Positions 9,567 to 17,466 of a DNA stretch of 64,000 nucleotides are shown one piece after another; within the stretch, counting starts at the first letter, position 1, and every line of letters starts with the position of its first letter. The notes beneath the pieces are model-generated. The model worked only from the letters and a program-made list of their open reading frames with translations. It was not told the origin of the DNA and did not search any database. The DNA comes from Cycloclasticus sp. (GTDB taxonomy: Bacteria > Pseudomonadota > Gammaproteobacteria > Methylococcales > Cycloclasticaceae). The DNA lies in NCBI GenBank assembly GCA_002700385.1, contig PADC01000011.1:281190-345189 (forward strand), written 5' to 3'. The translations under genes and the position numbers were made by a program.

Positions 9567-10376
9567 ATGCCCACTCACTTATTCCCCACTATTTACATTC
9601 CTCACGGTGGTGGCCCCTGTTTTTTTATGGAATGGACACGCGGCCCCGCAGACACATGGGACAGGATGAAACATTGGCTGCAAAATTTACACAAATCCCT
9701 ACCAAGCAAGCCTAGCGCCATTGTTATTATTTCTGCGCATTGGGAAGAAAATGTTATTAAAATTAATTCTCAACCCAGTCCACAGCTTTATTTTGATTAT
9801 TATGGCTTTCCTCCCCATACATACGAGCTAACCTACCCTGCGCCAGGGTCACCCGAACTTGCAAAACAAATACAATCTCTATTGACCAGCGCCGACATTA
9901 AATCTGAACTTGACCCCGATCACGGCTATGACCACGGCACATTTGTGCCCTTAAAAGTAATGTTTCCTGATGCAGATATTCCTGTTGTTCAAGTTTCTTT
10001 ACAGTGTCAACTAGACCCTGCTTTCCATATTCAAGTTGGCGCCGCACTTAAATCGCTAAGAGAACAAAATATTCTGATCCTTGGAAGCGGTATGAGCTTT
10101 CATAATATGGAAATCTTAAGGCACGGCCAAGATATCAATAATCATTCAAAAACCTTTGATCATTGGTTAACTCGCACTTGCTCATCCCTACCCCTCGAAC
10201 GCAACAAAAATCTTGCACAATGGTCACATGCCCCCTCGGGAAAACATTCTCATCCAAGAGAAGAGCACCTTCTACCCTTAATGGTGGTTGCTGGAAGTGC
10301 CGGGGAGGACCAGGGGAAAAAAATATTCGGCGACAATGTTATGGGCGCCGATGTTTCGGCCTATCAATTTGGTTAA
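9567..10376 (+). CDS. class III extradiol ring-cleavage dioxygenase (LigB/DODA family)
   Basis: The 269-residue protein belongs to the 4,5-DOPA-dioxygenase-like (YgiD) branch of LigB-type extradiol dioxygenases. Metal-binding histidines are seen in IYIPHGGGPCFF near residue 14, ISAHWEEN near 54, and DHGTFVPL near 118, with MSFHNM near 175. These enzymes open catechol-type rings with O2 and a single metal ion. The exact substrate is unknown; YgiD-type proteins are widespread and not always catabolic. The gene stands alone between the cytochrome b561 gene and a terminator. Confidence 0.85.
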   Translation: MPTHLFPTIYIPHGGGPCFFMEWTRGPADTWDRMKHWLQNLHKSLPSKPSAIVIISAHWEENVIKINSQPSPQLYFDYYGFPPHTYELTYPAPGSPELAKQIQSLLTSADIKSELDPDHGYDHGTFVPLKVMFPDADIPVVQVSLQCQLDPAFHIQVGAALKSLREQNILILGSGMSFHNMEILRHGQDINNHSKTFDHWLTRTCSSLPLERNKNLAQWSHAPSGKHSHPREEHLLPLMVVAGSAGEDQGKKIFGDNVMGADVSAYQFG

Positions 10377-10460
10377 TTCAAATCATTCCTTAACAAGAGC
10401 CTTTATGGCAACTCTTTTGAGAACCCGATTGGGCCATTAAAGAACCACACTAGAAAGGTC

Positions 10461-10484
10461 AAAAAAAGGGCGGTTAAACCGCCC
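10461..10484 (-). terminator. Rho-independent terminator of the 10.5-kb dehydrogenase operon
   Basis: The arms GGGCGG and CCGCCC with a five-base AT loop (10468-10484) are followed on the minus strand by seven T. It lies 18 bases after the stop of the first SDR gene. On the plus strand CTTGTTT follows, so it may also end the LigB-type gene. Confidence 0.85.
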
Positions 10485-10501
10485 CTTGTTTATTGTCGAA
10501 C

Positions 10502-11320
10502 TTACCAAGCTGTCCAGCCACCATCATGCGCGATAACTTGACCCGTCATAAATGAAGCCGCATCACTGGCTAAATATACTAATAAACCAGCCAGCTCTTC
10601 AGGGTCACCTGTTCTATTCATTGGTGTTAATTCATGCAATTTTGCTATCATCGCATTCATATCTGTCTCCGACAGTGGCAGTGCCTCACGACCGAGTTGC
10701 GTGCCTAAATGCCAGCCTGGCGCTATTGCATTACAGCGAATGCCATCTTTCCCATATTCCACAGCAATTTGCTTAGTCAATGTGGCGACTGCACCTTTAG
10801 AGACAGAATAATTTGCAGCCACCGCAGACAAATCATTTGATACACCGCCAAGACCCGCCACAGATGAAATATTAATAATGGAACCACTTTTCTGTGTCAT
10901 CATTTGTGGGAGCACAGCGTTAGTGCAGAGAAAAACACCTCGCGTATTAACGGCGTTAACACGGTCCCAATCATCTACTGACATGTCATGTATTCTATCC
11001 GCAGGGCTCGCAATGCCCGCATTGTTCACTAAAATATCCAACCTGTCATACGCATTAAGCGTGATTTCGCTCATTGCCTTAACTGATTCAGGGTCACTCA
11101 CATCAACAGCTACTGATGTTGCTTGACCACCCATACGACGTATTTCTTCCGCGGTTTCTTCTGCCGCAAATAAGTTAATATCTGCTGACACAACCGTGGC
11201 ACCGGCCACGCCTAACGCACGCGCGAATACATTCCCTAAACCCGATCCCGAGCCTGTAACAACTGCAACCTGTCCATCTAATCGAAACAAATCCAGCGAG
11301 AATTTAGATCCCTGATTCAT
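10502..11320 (-). CDS. SDR family NAD(P)-dependent oxidoreductase
   Basis: This is a 272-residue classical short-chain dehydrogenase. The nucleotide motif TGSGSGLG is near residue 22, NNAG near 99, and the catalytic Ser and YSVSK (Tyr and Lys) near 152 and 169. The C-terminal MTGQVIAHDGGW is typical. The start overlaps the stop of the next SDR gene by four bases (ATGA), so the two are coupled. They sit downstream of a ring-hydroxylating dioxygenase pair. A dihydrodiol or alcohol dehydrogenase role is plausible, but the substrate cannot be read from sequence. Confidence 0.88.
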   Translation of the reverse strand: MNQGSKFSLDLFRLDGQVAVVTGSGSGLGNVFARALGVAGATVVSADINLFAAEETAEEIRRMGGQATSVAVDVSDPESVKAMSEITLNAYDRLDILVNNAGIASPADRIHDMSVDDWDRVNAVNTRGVFLCTNAVLPQMMTQKSGSIINISSVAGLGGVSNDLSAVAANYSVSKGAVATLTKQIAVEYGKDGIRCNAIAPGWHLGTQLGREALPLSETDMNAMIAKLHELTPMNRTGDPEELAGLLVYLASDAASFMTGQVIAHDGGWTAW

Positions 11321-12075
11321 TGCGCTGTATACCCGCCATCGATTGGAATAATCGTACCGGTAATAAACCTTGATTCTTCGCTCGAAAGGAAAGCAACTAA
11401 GTTTGCAATCTCTTCAGGCTCTGCACCACGGCCTAGCGGTGTCATGCTCGATGCCGCCTCAATAAACTCGGGGCCAATTCTCTGAACCATATCCGTTAGT
11501 ACAAGCCCAGGACAAATGGCATTAGCGCGAATATTATGCGGTGCATAGGTAACTGCCCATGAACGCGTTAACGAGATAACGGCCCCTTTTGAAGCACAGT
11601 AAGAATGTAAGCCACCCGGTGTGCCGATAAGCCCACCTATTGATGAGGTCGTCGTAATAGAACCACCTTTACCGCCGGCGATCATACTTTTAAGTGCGTA
11701 TTTGGCTGCCAAAAAAACACCCCGTGTATTAATAGACTGTACTTTTTCCCAAGCATCAACATCTAGCTCGTCGGTATTACCGTCACCGTCTTCAAAACCG
11801 GCATTATTAAAAAGAATAGAAACTGAACCAAAAGCGGCTTCAGCAGCAGCGGTCATTTTTTTTACTAATGCCTCGTCTGAAACGTCACAATATTCTGCAA
11901 TCGCACGACCACCTTGTTGCTTAATAAGCTCCAGCGTTTCTGCATTCCCTTCTTTATTAATATCAGCTAAACAAACACTGGCACCTTCTGAGGCTAAACG
12001 AATTGCTGTTGCGCGGCCCATTCCAGATGACGAACCAGTCACTATGGCATTATGCCCTTCCATTCTTGCGGTCAT
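11317..12075 (-). CDS. SDR family oxidoreductase
   Basis: This 252-residue classical short-chain dehydrogenase has TGSSSGMG near residue 14, NNAG near 90, STTSSIGG (Ser) near 140, YCASK near 156, and the C-terminal FITGTIIPIDGGYTAQ. AAGGAG lies before its ATG. It follows the Rieske beta subunit gene by 28 bases and overlaps the next dehydrogenase by four, so alpha, beta, SDR and SDR form one operon. Two adjacent but clearly different dehydrogenases suggest two successive oxidation steps after ring or side-chain hydroxylation. This is inference. Confidence 0.88.
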   Translation of the reverse strand: MTARMEGHNAIVTGSSSGMGRATAIRLASEGASVCLADINKEGNAETLELIKQQGGRAIAEYCDVSDEALVKKMTAAAEAAFGSVSILFNNAGFEDGDGNTDELDVDAWEKVQSINTRGVFLAAKYALKSMIAGGKGGSITTTSSIGGLIGTPGGLHSYCASKGAVISLTRSWAVTYAPHNIRANAICPGLVLTDMVQRIGPEFIEAASSMTPLGRGAEPEEIANLVAFLSSEESRFITGTIIPIDGGYTAQ

Positions 12076-12103
12076 TATTTCTCCTTACTATAAATTTTTA
12101 TGA

Positions 12104-12646
12104 TTAGAAAAACATATTTAGATTTTTGTCGACAATCACCCGTTCTGGTAAAAACACTGTTCTTGCAACGATCTTCAGTCCATCATTTGTATCTTGAATC
12201 AAATCTTTCCGCAGACCCGTATGACTAACATGGTCTTTATCTCGCCTTGAGCGCAATAAAGTAAATTTACTTCGCACGTCGTAAACACTCGCATCATCAG
12301 TACAAAACGATTCTATGTTCGTTATTGTGCGAATATGGTGTGTCGCGGGGTCATTTAGCCAAACCATGCCCGTATCTTCACGAGCCGCCCGCTGCTTTAA
12401 TTTTTCGAAGCTTTCATCGTAAATCATCGTTTCACGAATAGAGCTTTTCCCTGGTCTGTTACGCCGATAAGTATTCATCGGAATAGGCATTTTATAAACA
12501 ATACTTTCATCCAGCATAGCCAACCAATCGTCGTAGCGTTCTTCGTCCAAAGTACGCGCTTCAGCCGCCAAAAACCGCTCAATTCGATAAGCTGTTTCCA
12601 TATTTGTATCTTTACCTACTGCTGCTATTTTTTGTTTCTTAGCCAT
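12104..12646 (-). CDS. aromatic-ring-hydroxylating dioxygenase beta subunit
   Basis: This is the small structural subunit of a Rieske non-haem iron oxygenase (SnoaL-like fold), 180 residues. Family features are the start ETAYRIERFLAAEARTLDEERYDDWLAMLDESIVYKMP near residue 16, the WLNDPATHHIRTITNIES block near 95, and the C-terminal RTVFLPERVIVDKNLNMFF. The frame is open up to 12784, but the ATG at 12646 has AAGGAG seven bases before it and the expected length. It overlaps the end of its alpha subunit gene by eight bases, the usual alpha-beta coupling. Confidence 0.93.
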   Translation of the reverse strand: MAKKQKIAAVGKDTNMETAYRIERFLAAEARTLDEERYDDWLAMLDESIVYKMPIPMNTYRRNRPGKSSIRETMIYDESFEKLKQRAAREDTGMVWLNDPATHHIRTITNIESFCTDDASVYDVRSKFTLLRSRRDKDHVSHTGLRKDLIQDTNDGLKIVARTVFLPERVIVDKNLNMFF

Positions 12647-13994
12647 TGGCAGACTCCTTCTGAGCTGATTGCTCTGGCAAAATATCACTAACTGATTCAG
12701 CCAACATCGTTCTTTGCCACTGGGTATAAAACTCTCTCTGGCACAGTTCATTAACGATACCGGGGGAAGCATCTCCAGGGCCATCCCAATCCATTGTTCT
12801 TCCTTGTGCCATACCCAACCAACCTTTCATTTGCCGTGTTGCGTAACCATTCGGCGAATGCGTTATTGCTTCGGTAAAGTCACCATCATCACCTTCTAAA
12901 ATACCCGCCGAACCAAACGTTTGGCCAACGTGTTTAACAATAATATCTTTGACCTCATCAGGTGTATTCTTATCCGCCATAGAGTAGGTCGCTACTTCAA
13001 AAGAACCCGGCCCTTTGGGATGAATAACGCGAAGTAAGTTTAGGCCTTGAATAATTTGTAGGTTTGGAAAAACACCCATATGCGTTTCTGAGCCTAATAA
13101 CTGAGTGCCGCGAACATCACCTAAACGTTCAACAACACTCGGCCTAACTTGCTCAAGATATTCAATACACGGTCCTGGGTTATCATATAGCGCATATCCC
13201 GACTGCCCATCGAGTGTTGATAAAACAGTATGTGGTGGTATGGCCACCTGCATTTGTCCCGAGTCATCAAATCCGGTGTTGTCTTTACCAATCCCGAGTA
13301 CTGATTCTCCTCGCCCTTGACCAATCGTACCCACCACTCGCATCGCACCTGCGTGCGCCCAAGCAACGTGGTAACCATCACCAATTGCATTTTCAACGGG
13401 TAATTTCCAGTTTCCTCGTATCTCTACTCGAAATGGCGTACCAATCAGCTCCATCCCCTCGGGGGACGCATCCAAAACAACATCTAGGTAATATTTCATG
13501 TCACCTAAATATTCTTCGAGATCGGGGCCTTCTTCTGCAAAGGTGCCAAAAATCATACCCTTATAATTTTGCACACGAGCAACAGGTACCAGGCCCAATT
13601 TACTGCGATCTAAATTGTCGTAGATGGCTTCTTCGAGTGGAACGGCCGCAAGTTCGCCCATATTGTCATACGCCCAACCATGGTATGAACAGGTAAAGGC
13701 TTTGGTTTTACCCCACTCCGCATGACATACTTTATTACCTCGGTGGCTACAGGCATTCAAAAACGCCCTGACTTCGCCATCTTCACCGCGCACCACAATA
13801 ACGTCATCTTCACCCATATAGGTACGTAGAAAATCACCGGCTTCGGGAATTTGACTGTCATGTCCCAAAAAAAGCCAACAACGATTAAAAATCTGTTTTA
13901 GCTCGTCTTGATAGATCTCTGGTTCCCAAAAAATACTGCGCGATTGCAGCGCTGCTTCATTATCTATTAATTTATTATAATCAAACTTACTAAT
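12639..13994 (-). CDS. aromatic-ring-hydroxylating dioxygenase alpha subunit, apparent ATT start
   Basis: This 451-residue Rieske oxygenase large subunit has Rieske ligands in CSHRGNKVC and CSYHGW (near residues 82-105) and mononuclear iron ligands in DGYHVAWAH near 208. The first ATG, GTG or TTG in frame (TTG 13868) lies inside the conserved NRCWLFLGHDSQ block and would remove 42 residues. Reading upstream gives ISKFDYNKLIDNEAALQ and then FWEPEIYQDELKQIF, parallel to the start MTSKIDYHQLIQ of the alpha subunit at 25861. A stop lies two codons further up. The only start fitting the GGAGG at 14006-14002 is ATT at 13994-13992, seven bases downstream. Confidence 0.88.
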   Translation of the reverse strand: MSKFDYNKLIDNEAALQSRSIFWEPEIYQDELKQIFNRCWLFLGHDSQIPEAGDFLRTYMGEDDVIVVRGEDGEVRAFLNACSHRGNKVCHAEWGKTKAFTCSYHGWAYDNMGELAAVPLEEAIYDNLDRSKLGLVPVARVQNYKGMIFGTFAEEGPDLEEYLGDMKYYLDVVLDASPEGMELIGTPFRVEIRGNWKLPVENAIGDGYHVAWAHAGAMRVVGTIGQGRGESVLGIGKDNTGFDDSGQMQVAIPPHTVLSTLDGQSGYALYDNPGPCIEYLEQVRPSVVERLGDVRGTQLLGSETHMGVFPNLQIIQGLNLLRVIHPKGPGSFEVATYSMADKNTPDEVKDIIVKHVGQTFGSAGILEGDDGDFTEAITHSPNGYATRQMKGWLGMAQGRTMDWDGPGDASPGIVNELCQREFYTQWQRTMLAESVSDILPEQSAQKESANG

Positions 13995-14001
13995 CTCTTA
14001 T

Positions 14002-14006
14002 CCTCC
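14002..14006 (-). promoter_or_regulatory. Shine-Dalgarno site that points to the ATT start
   Basis: GGAGG on the minus strand is followed by seven bases and then ATT AGT AAG. The spacing is ideal, and no ATG, GTG or TTG is available in that frame near it. This is the main evidence for the ATT initiation codon of the Rieske alpha gene. Confidence 0.7.
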
Positions 14007-14045
14007 ATGAGCGCCCCACTGTGCTTAAGCGCCCTATGTTTGGTA

Positions 14046-14705
14046 TTAACCGATTTGCTCTTTACCCGCATCCATATCAGACATCACTGCTGCTGCAGCT
14101 TGCCACGATGGCTTATCCCGCAAACGAGCCAACCAAGCTAAAATATTGGGGTAGGGTGTTAAGTCAAGACCCAGAAGAAATGACAGAGAGGTAATCGCGC
14201 CACTAGCGATGTCTGCAATGGAATAATCACCGCAGATATATTCCTTCCCTGCGAGTTGATTATTCAAAATGCTTAACGTGCCTAAGAAGGCTTCTTTTGT
14301 ACTCGCAACCGTTGCCTCATCAGGTTCCGGTGCTGTCATAGCAAAAAAGAAATTGAGAAGCGCAGGTGCAAATGATGCGCCTTCCCACGCCACCCATTGT
14401 TGGACCTTAGCGCGTTCTTTTGAGTCTGTTGGCAATAAACCGGAAGATGGATTAGCATCAGCAAGGTACTGAAGAATAGCTCCAGACTCCCAAAGAATGA
14501 ACCCATTATCATCAATTGTTGGCGTTACACCGTTTGGATTTATTTGTCGGTAAGCTGCATCAGCAGGTCGACAATCCGCCATGCGATCTAGCGCGTTAAC
14601 TTCGTAATCTATACCCATTTCTTCCAAAGCAATAACGGCTTTGCAACCGTTGCGAGAACCACCAAACGGGTCGCCTTCTGCTTGAATATGATAAAGCTTG
14701 ATCAT
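14046..14705 (-). CDS. glutathione S-transferase family protein
   Basis: The 219-residue cytosolic GST has a thioredoxin-like N-terminal domain (residues 1-85: LYHIQAEGDPFGGSRNGCKAVIALEEMG, then INPNGVTPTIDDNGFILWESGAILQYLAD, where the NPNGVTPTI cis-proline and ESGAI glutathione contacts are visible) and an all-helical C-terminal domain (GDYSIADIASGA near 165 is the N-capping box). GSTs are common in aromatic catabolic operons, where they open epoxides or isomerise ring-cleavage products. It lies between two Rieske oxygenase gene groups, all on the minus strand. The substrate is unknown. Confidence 0.88.
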   Translation of the reverse strand: MIKLYHIQAEGDPFGGSRNGCKAVIALEEMGIDYEVNALDRMADCRPADAAYRQINPNGVTPTIDDNGFILWESGAILQYLADANPSSGLLPTDSKERAKVQQWVAWEGASFAPALLNFFFAMTAPEPDEATVASTKEAFLGTLSILNNQLAGKEYICGDYSIADIASGAITSLSFLLGLDLTPYPNILAWLARLRDKPSWQAAAAVMSDMDAGKEQIG

Positions 14706-14733
14706 TTTCTATTTCCTTATCTAAATTATTAAA

Positions 14734-15513
14734 TTAAATAGCCGTTAGGCCGCCATCGATACAAAAGTTTTGGCCAGTAGCAAAGCGGGATTCATCCGAT
14801 GCTAAATAGGTTGCACAATAAGCAATGTCTTCTGGTTGACCTAAAACATCCATCAGTTGTAATTTCATGATGTCATCAATCATTTTCTTTAAAACCTCTT
14901 TATCGGGGAAAACTGCAAATGCTGGCGTTTCAATCAGCCCGGGGGATATGCTATTAACGCGAATTTTGGCGGGCGCAAACTCTGCTGCCAACGTTCTTGT
15001 CATAGCAATCACACCGCCTTTAGTCATTGAATGCGCAAACTGATGAATATGGCCGGCAAACGTCGAGCCGATGACCCCCGCCGCGGACGCTGTATTAATG
15101 ACTGAACCGCCGCCGCGTCGCTTCATCACTGGAAAAGCATGTTTAATGGCGTAATACACTAAATCAAGTTCATTTCGTACCAGCCAGTGCCAGTCTTCTG
15201 TTGAGAATTCATCGATCTTGCCATAGCGTACGGCCGAGGCATTGTTGTATAAAATATCGAAGTCGCCGTAAGTTTCTACCGCGAAATCAATCCAATTTTT
15301 GACTTCGTCCTCATCACCCAAGTCAACAATGCGGCTGACCATTTCACCGCCTGCATCCACAACCCGACGCACCGTTTCCTCGTGCTCACCTTCTTTAACG
15401 TCACAACCGACTATTTTCGCGCCTTGCGCGGCAAACATCTCTGCCGCTGCACGGCCTTGCCCGCCAGCGGTACCCGTAATTAAAGCCACCTTCCCCGCTA
15501 GACGACCACTCAT
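14734..15513 (-). CDS. SDR family protein with His in place of the catalytic Tyr
   Basis: This 259-residue short-chain dehydrogenase-fold protein has TGTAGGQG near residue 14, NNAS near 91, a Ser in NTASAAGV near 142, and a family-type C-terminus FATGQNFCIDGG. The active-site motif usually reads YxxxK, but here it is HSMTK (near 161), so the catalytic tyrosine is a histidine. The catalytic lysine and NAD-binding parts remain. It may still act through another residue, have an altered reaction, or be inactive. It overlaps the following small gene by four bases and belongs to the amber-interrupted Rieske gene group. Confidence 0.82.
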   Translation of the reverse strand: MSGRLAGKVALITGTAGGQGRAAAEMFAAQGAKIVGCDVKEGEHEETVRRVVDAGGEMVSRIVDLGDEDEVKNWIDFAVETYGDFDILYNNASAVRYGKIDEFSTEDWHWLVRNELDLVYYAIKHAFPVMKRRGGGSVINTASAAGVIGSTFAGHIHQFAHSMTKGGVIAMTRTLAAEFAPAKIRVNSISPGLIETPAFAVFPDKEVLKKMIDDIMKLQLMDVLGQPEDIAYCATYLASDESRFATGQNFCIDGGLTAI

Positions 15514-15860
15514 AAAATAACCCTATCGCTAAAGCCCGACTTTTTGATCATCCTGAGTGAGTCAATACCCGTTCCTAAAACGGGAGCTTTCCATTTGTAC
15601 ACGGCATTATCAACTTCACACATGGCAAGAGCGGCTCTCGATAGCTTGAGATCATCTCCCACTAAATCAGCCAATTGAAATTGATTTAAGTAGTCAATAA
15701 TAGCGGGGAGCTTTGGTAACATTGCATAATGGAAAGCGTTAATCTCTTCCATCGTGCTGTTCATCCGTTTAACCAATCTTTCCTCCGTGGTAGGAAGTGC
15801 CCATAGATTAATTTCAACCTCAATATCACTGATATCTGGACGTGCTATAGCCTGACTCAT
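15510..15860 (-). CDS. small protein of unknown function next to a Rieske alpha gene
   Basis: This is a 116-residue soluble, mostly helical protein without signal or membrane segment. It reads DIEVEINLWALPTTEERLVKRM near residue 12, then a helical middle with HYAMLPKLPAIIDYLNQF, and ends in YKWKAPVLGTGIDSLRMIKKSG. Its start overlaps the stop of the Rieske alpha gene, and its stop overlaps the start of the SDR gene, each by four bases, so it is a real operon member. It occupies the place of a beta subunit but shows none of the SnoaL-like beta subunit motifs. I do not recognise the family. Confidence 0.6.
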   Translation of the reverse strand: MSQAIARPDISDIEVEINLWALPTTEERLVKRMNSTMEEINAFHYAMLPKLPAIIDYLNQFQLADLVGDDLKLSRAALAMCEVDNAVYKWKAPVLGTGIDSLRMIKKSGFSDRVIL

Positions 15861-17083
15861 TTCGATTCTCCTGTTCCTTTCACTGCACTCATTAAACGGT
15901 GGTAGAAAGCGCGTATAGCGATCTCCTGTTTATTGATCTGAATCTCTTTAATAACGCCTGCATTAAAATTCATTTGGATTCCTTCCGCTGTATATAGGTC
16001 TTCAGTCAACACATCTCTAATCTGAATTCGGCCTTGTTCAGAGTTAAATAATTGACCAAAGTCTTCCAGTTCACCTGTATGGAAAAAATCTACTTCCCAT
16101 AGGCATTCGCTTGGCGAAATAGGAAGCGTTCTTTGAACTAAAATTTGCCCTTTTTGGATAAATAAGACGACGTTAGGAAATAGCAAATAAGCATCAAAAA
16201 TCCATAATGGGTGGTCACTGAGAACACCCTCTCCATCCTTTGCAGTAAATTCATTTTCAGATTTTGTATATAAAGACGTAGCACCATGCTTTGCTGACAA
16301 CAAAGCCACATCCGTTTGTACCCCTGTCATTTCTTCTGGGCGATACGCACAAACCCTTGCTGGCACACCAATGCTTTCAGGGTATGCGTCAGCCGGAGCG
16401 TAGGAACCTGGAATAGCACCCGCAATGGTATTGCGGTGCGTCTGATCAACATGATAGCCTTCAATTTGCGCGTCCACTAACAACTTCCAGTTAGCATTAA
16501 ATTTAGCCCGCCAGCCATAACTCCATGTCCAATCTTTGTTACCTAAGTATTTATCATAAGAATCATTAAGCGGCTTTAGATACTCTTTCAATGAAACACT
16601 AGGCTCTGGATCTAAATTAATAAAAATGAACCCGCCCCATACATCAACAGACACTTTCTTAAGACCGAGTTTACTTTTATCAAAGTCACCAAAAAGCTCT
16701 TCACCTGGCACATCGGCCAACTGCCCTTCTGAATCAAAGACCCAGCCATGAAAATCACAGGTCATAAACTTTGCTCGGCCACAAGGCTACGTCAAAATAT
16801 GTGCTCCACGATGCGTACATGCGTTATAAAAAGCATTGACCTGCCCCTGTTTATCTCTCGTGACGATAATGGATATTTCTAACGCATCAATAAAAAAAGT
16901 AATATAGTCGCCATGCTCGGCAACGTCACTTTCTCGGCCTGCCATCAGCCAAGTTTTCTTGAATATCTGCTCTTTTTCCTGCTCAAAAAAGGCTTGCGAT
17001 GAATAGTGATCAGACGGTATTGCTTCCGTACCAAGTTCATGCGAGCCGAGGGGAGGTATAGCCATAACACTTTCGTTTCCCAT
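15857..17083 (-). pseudogene. Rieske oxygenase alpha subunit interrupted by one in-frame amber codon
   Basis: The frame 17083-15857 encodes a complete oxygenase large subunit of about 408 codons except for one TAG at 16789-16787. Before it are 98 codons ending in the first Rieske pair CTHRGAHILT; after it, in the same frame, come PCGRAKF and the second pair CDFHGWVFD, then iron ligands EGYHVDQTH and a normal C-terminus. CAG to TAG (Gln) is the simplest origin. No other damage is visible, so the change is recent, a sequencing error, or read through. A GGAG precedes the ATG at 17083. As read, the peptide would lack half the cluster and all the catalytic domain. Confidence 0.88.
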
Positions 17084-17466
17084 TCTCTTTTCTCCAAAGT
17101 TTTTAACTCATCCCATAGATTAAGCTTATATTGTTAGCACCAAATTCTAACGAACGTTAATTAGTACATCACAATGTTTAAAACCTGTCCATAAGAATTT
17201 GCTTATGTTGTGACCCATGTGGTATCTGAAAAAATTCCGTCTTCAACTTATTACTTTATTGATATTTTTATCAGTATATGAAAGAAATATATTACCCAAT
17301 AAACTCAAAGTTAAGCCTTATAAGCCATCCTTATATGAATGAAAAAATTCACAGCTAAACCGCTGAGTGTTACGCTAGGCATGAAATAAATAAGTAAAAT
17401 AAGACATTGTCAAAGCGATATCACATGTGTTACGCTAGGCATGAAATAAATAAGCTAGGAAGAATA
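17084..17466. other. AT-rich divergent intergenic region with a repeated 28-mer
   Basis: These 383 bases separate the minus-strand Rieske group from the plus-strand azoR group and must hold both promoters. The part near 17100-17340 shows no ORF with coding character. The azoR-proximal part carries two exact 28-base direct repeats, listed separately. I see no near-consensus promoter I would defend. Confidence 0.5.
17367..17454 (+). repeat. pair of exact 28-base direct repeats upstream of azoR
   Basis: The same 28 bases, beginning GTGTTACGCTAGGCATG and ending AAATAAATAAG, occur at 17367-17394 and 17427-17454, exactly 60 bases apart. The 32 bases between them are not repeated. The second copy ends 12 bases before the azoR ATG. 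Identity, regular spacing and position suggest a duplicated operator or a local duplication. Confidence 0.8.

Noticed and set aside
13866-13868. TTG as start of the Rieske alpha gene at 12639
   Set aside because: It lies inside the conserved NRCWLFLGHDSQ block, and 42 upstream codons align with other alpha subunits.
15510-15860. Reading this gene as a Rieske beta subunit
   Set aside because: It is too short and lacks the SnoaL-like motifs seen in the three beta subunits of the window.
16787-16789. Amber codon as programmed selenocysteine or pyrrolysine
   Set aside because: Selenocysteine uses TGA, and nothing points to pyrrolysine insertion; the position holds no catalytic residue in the family.
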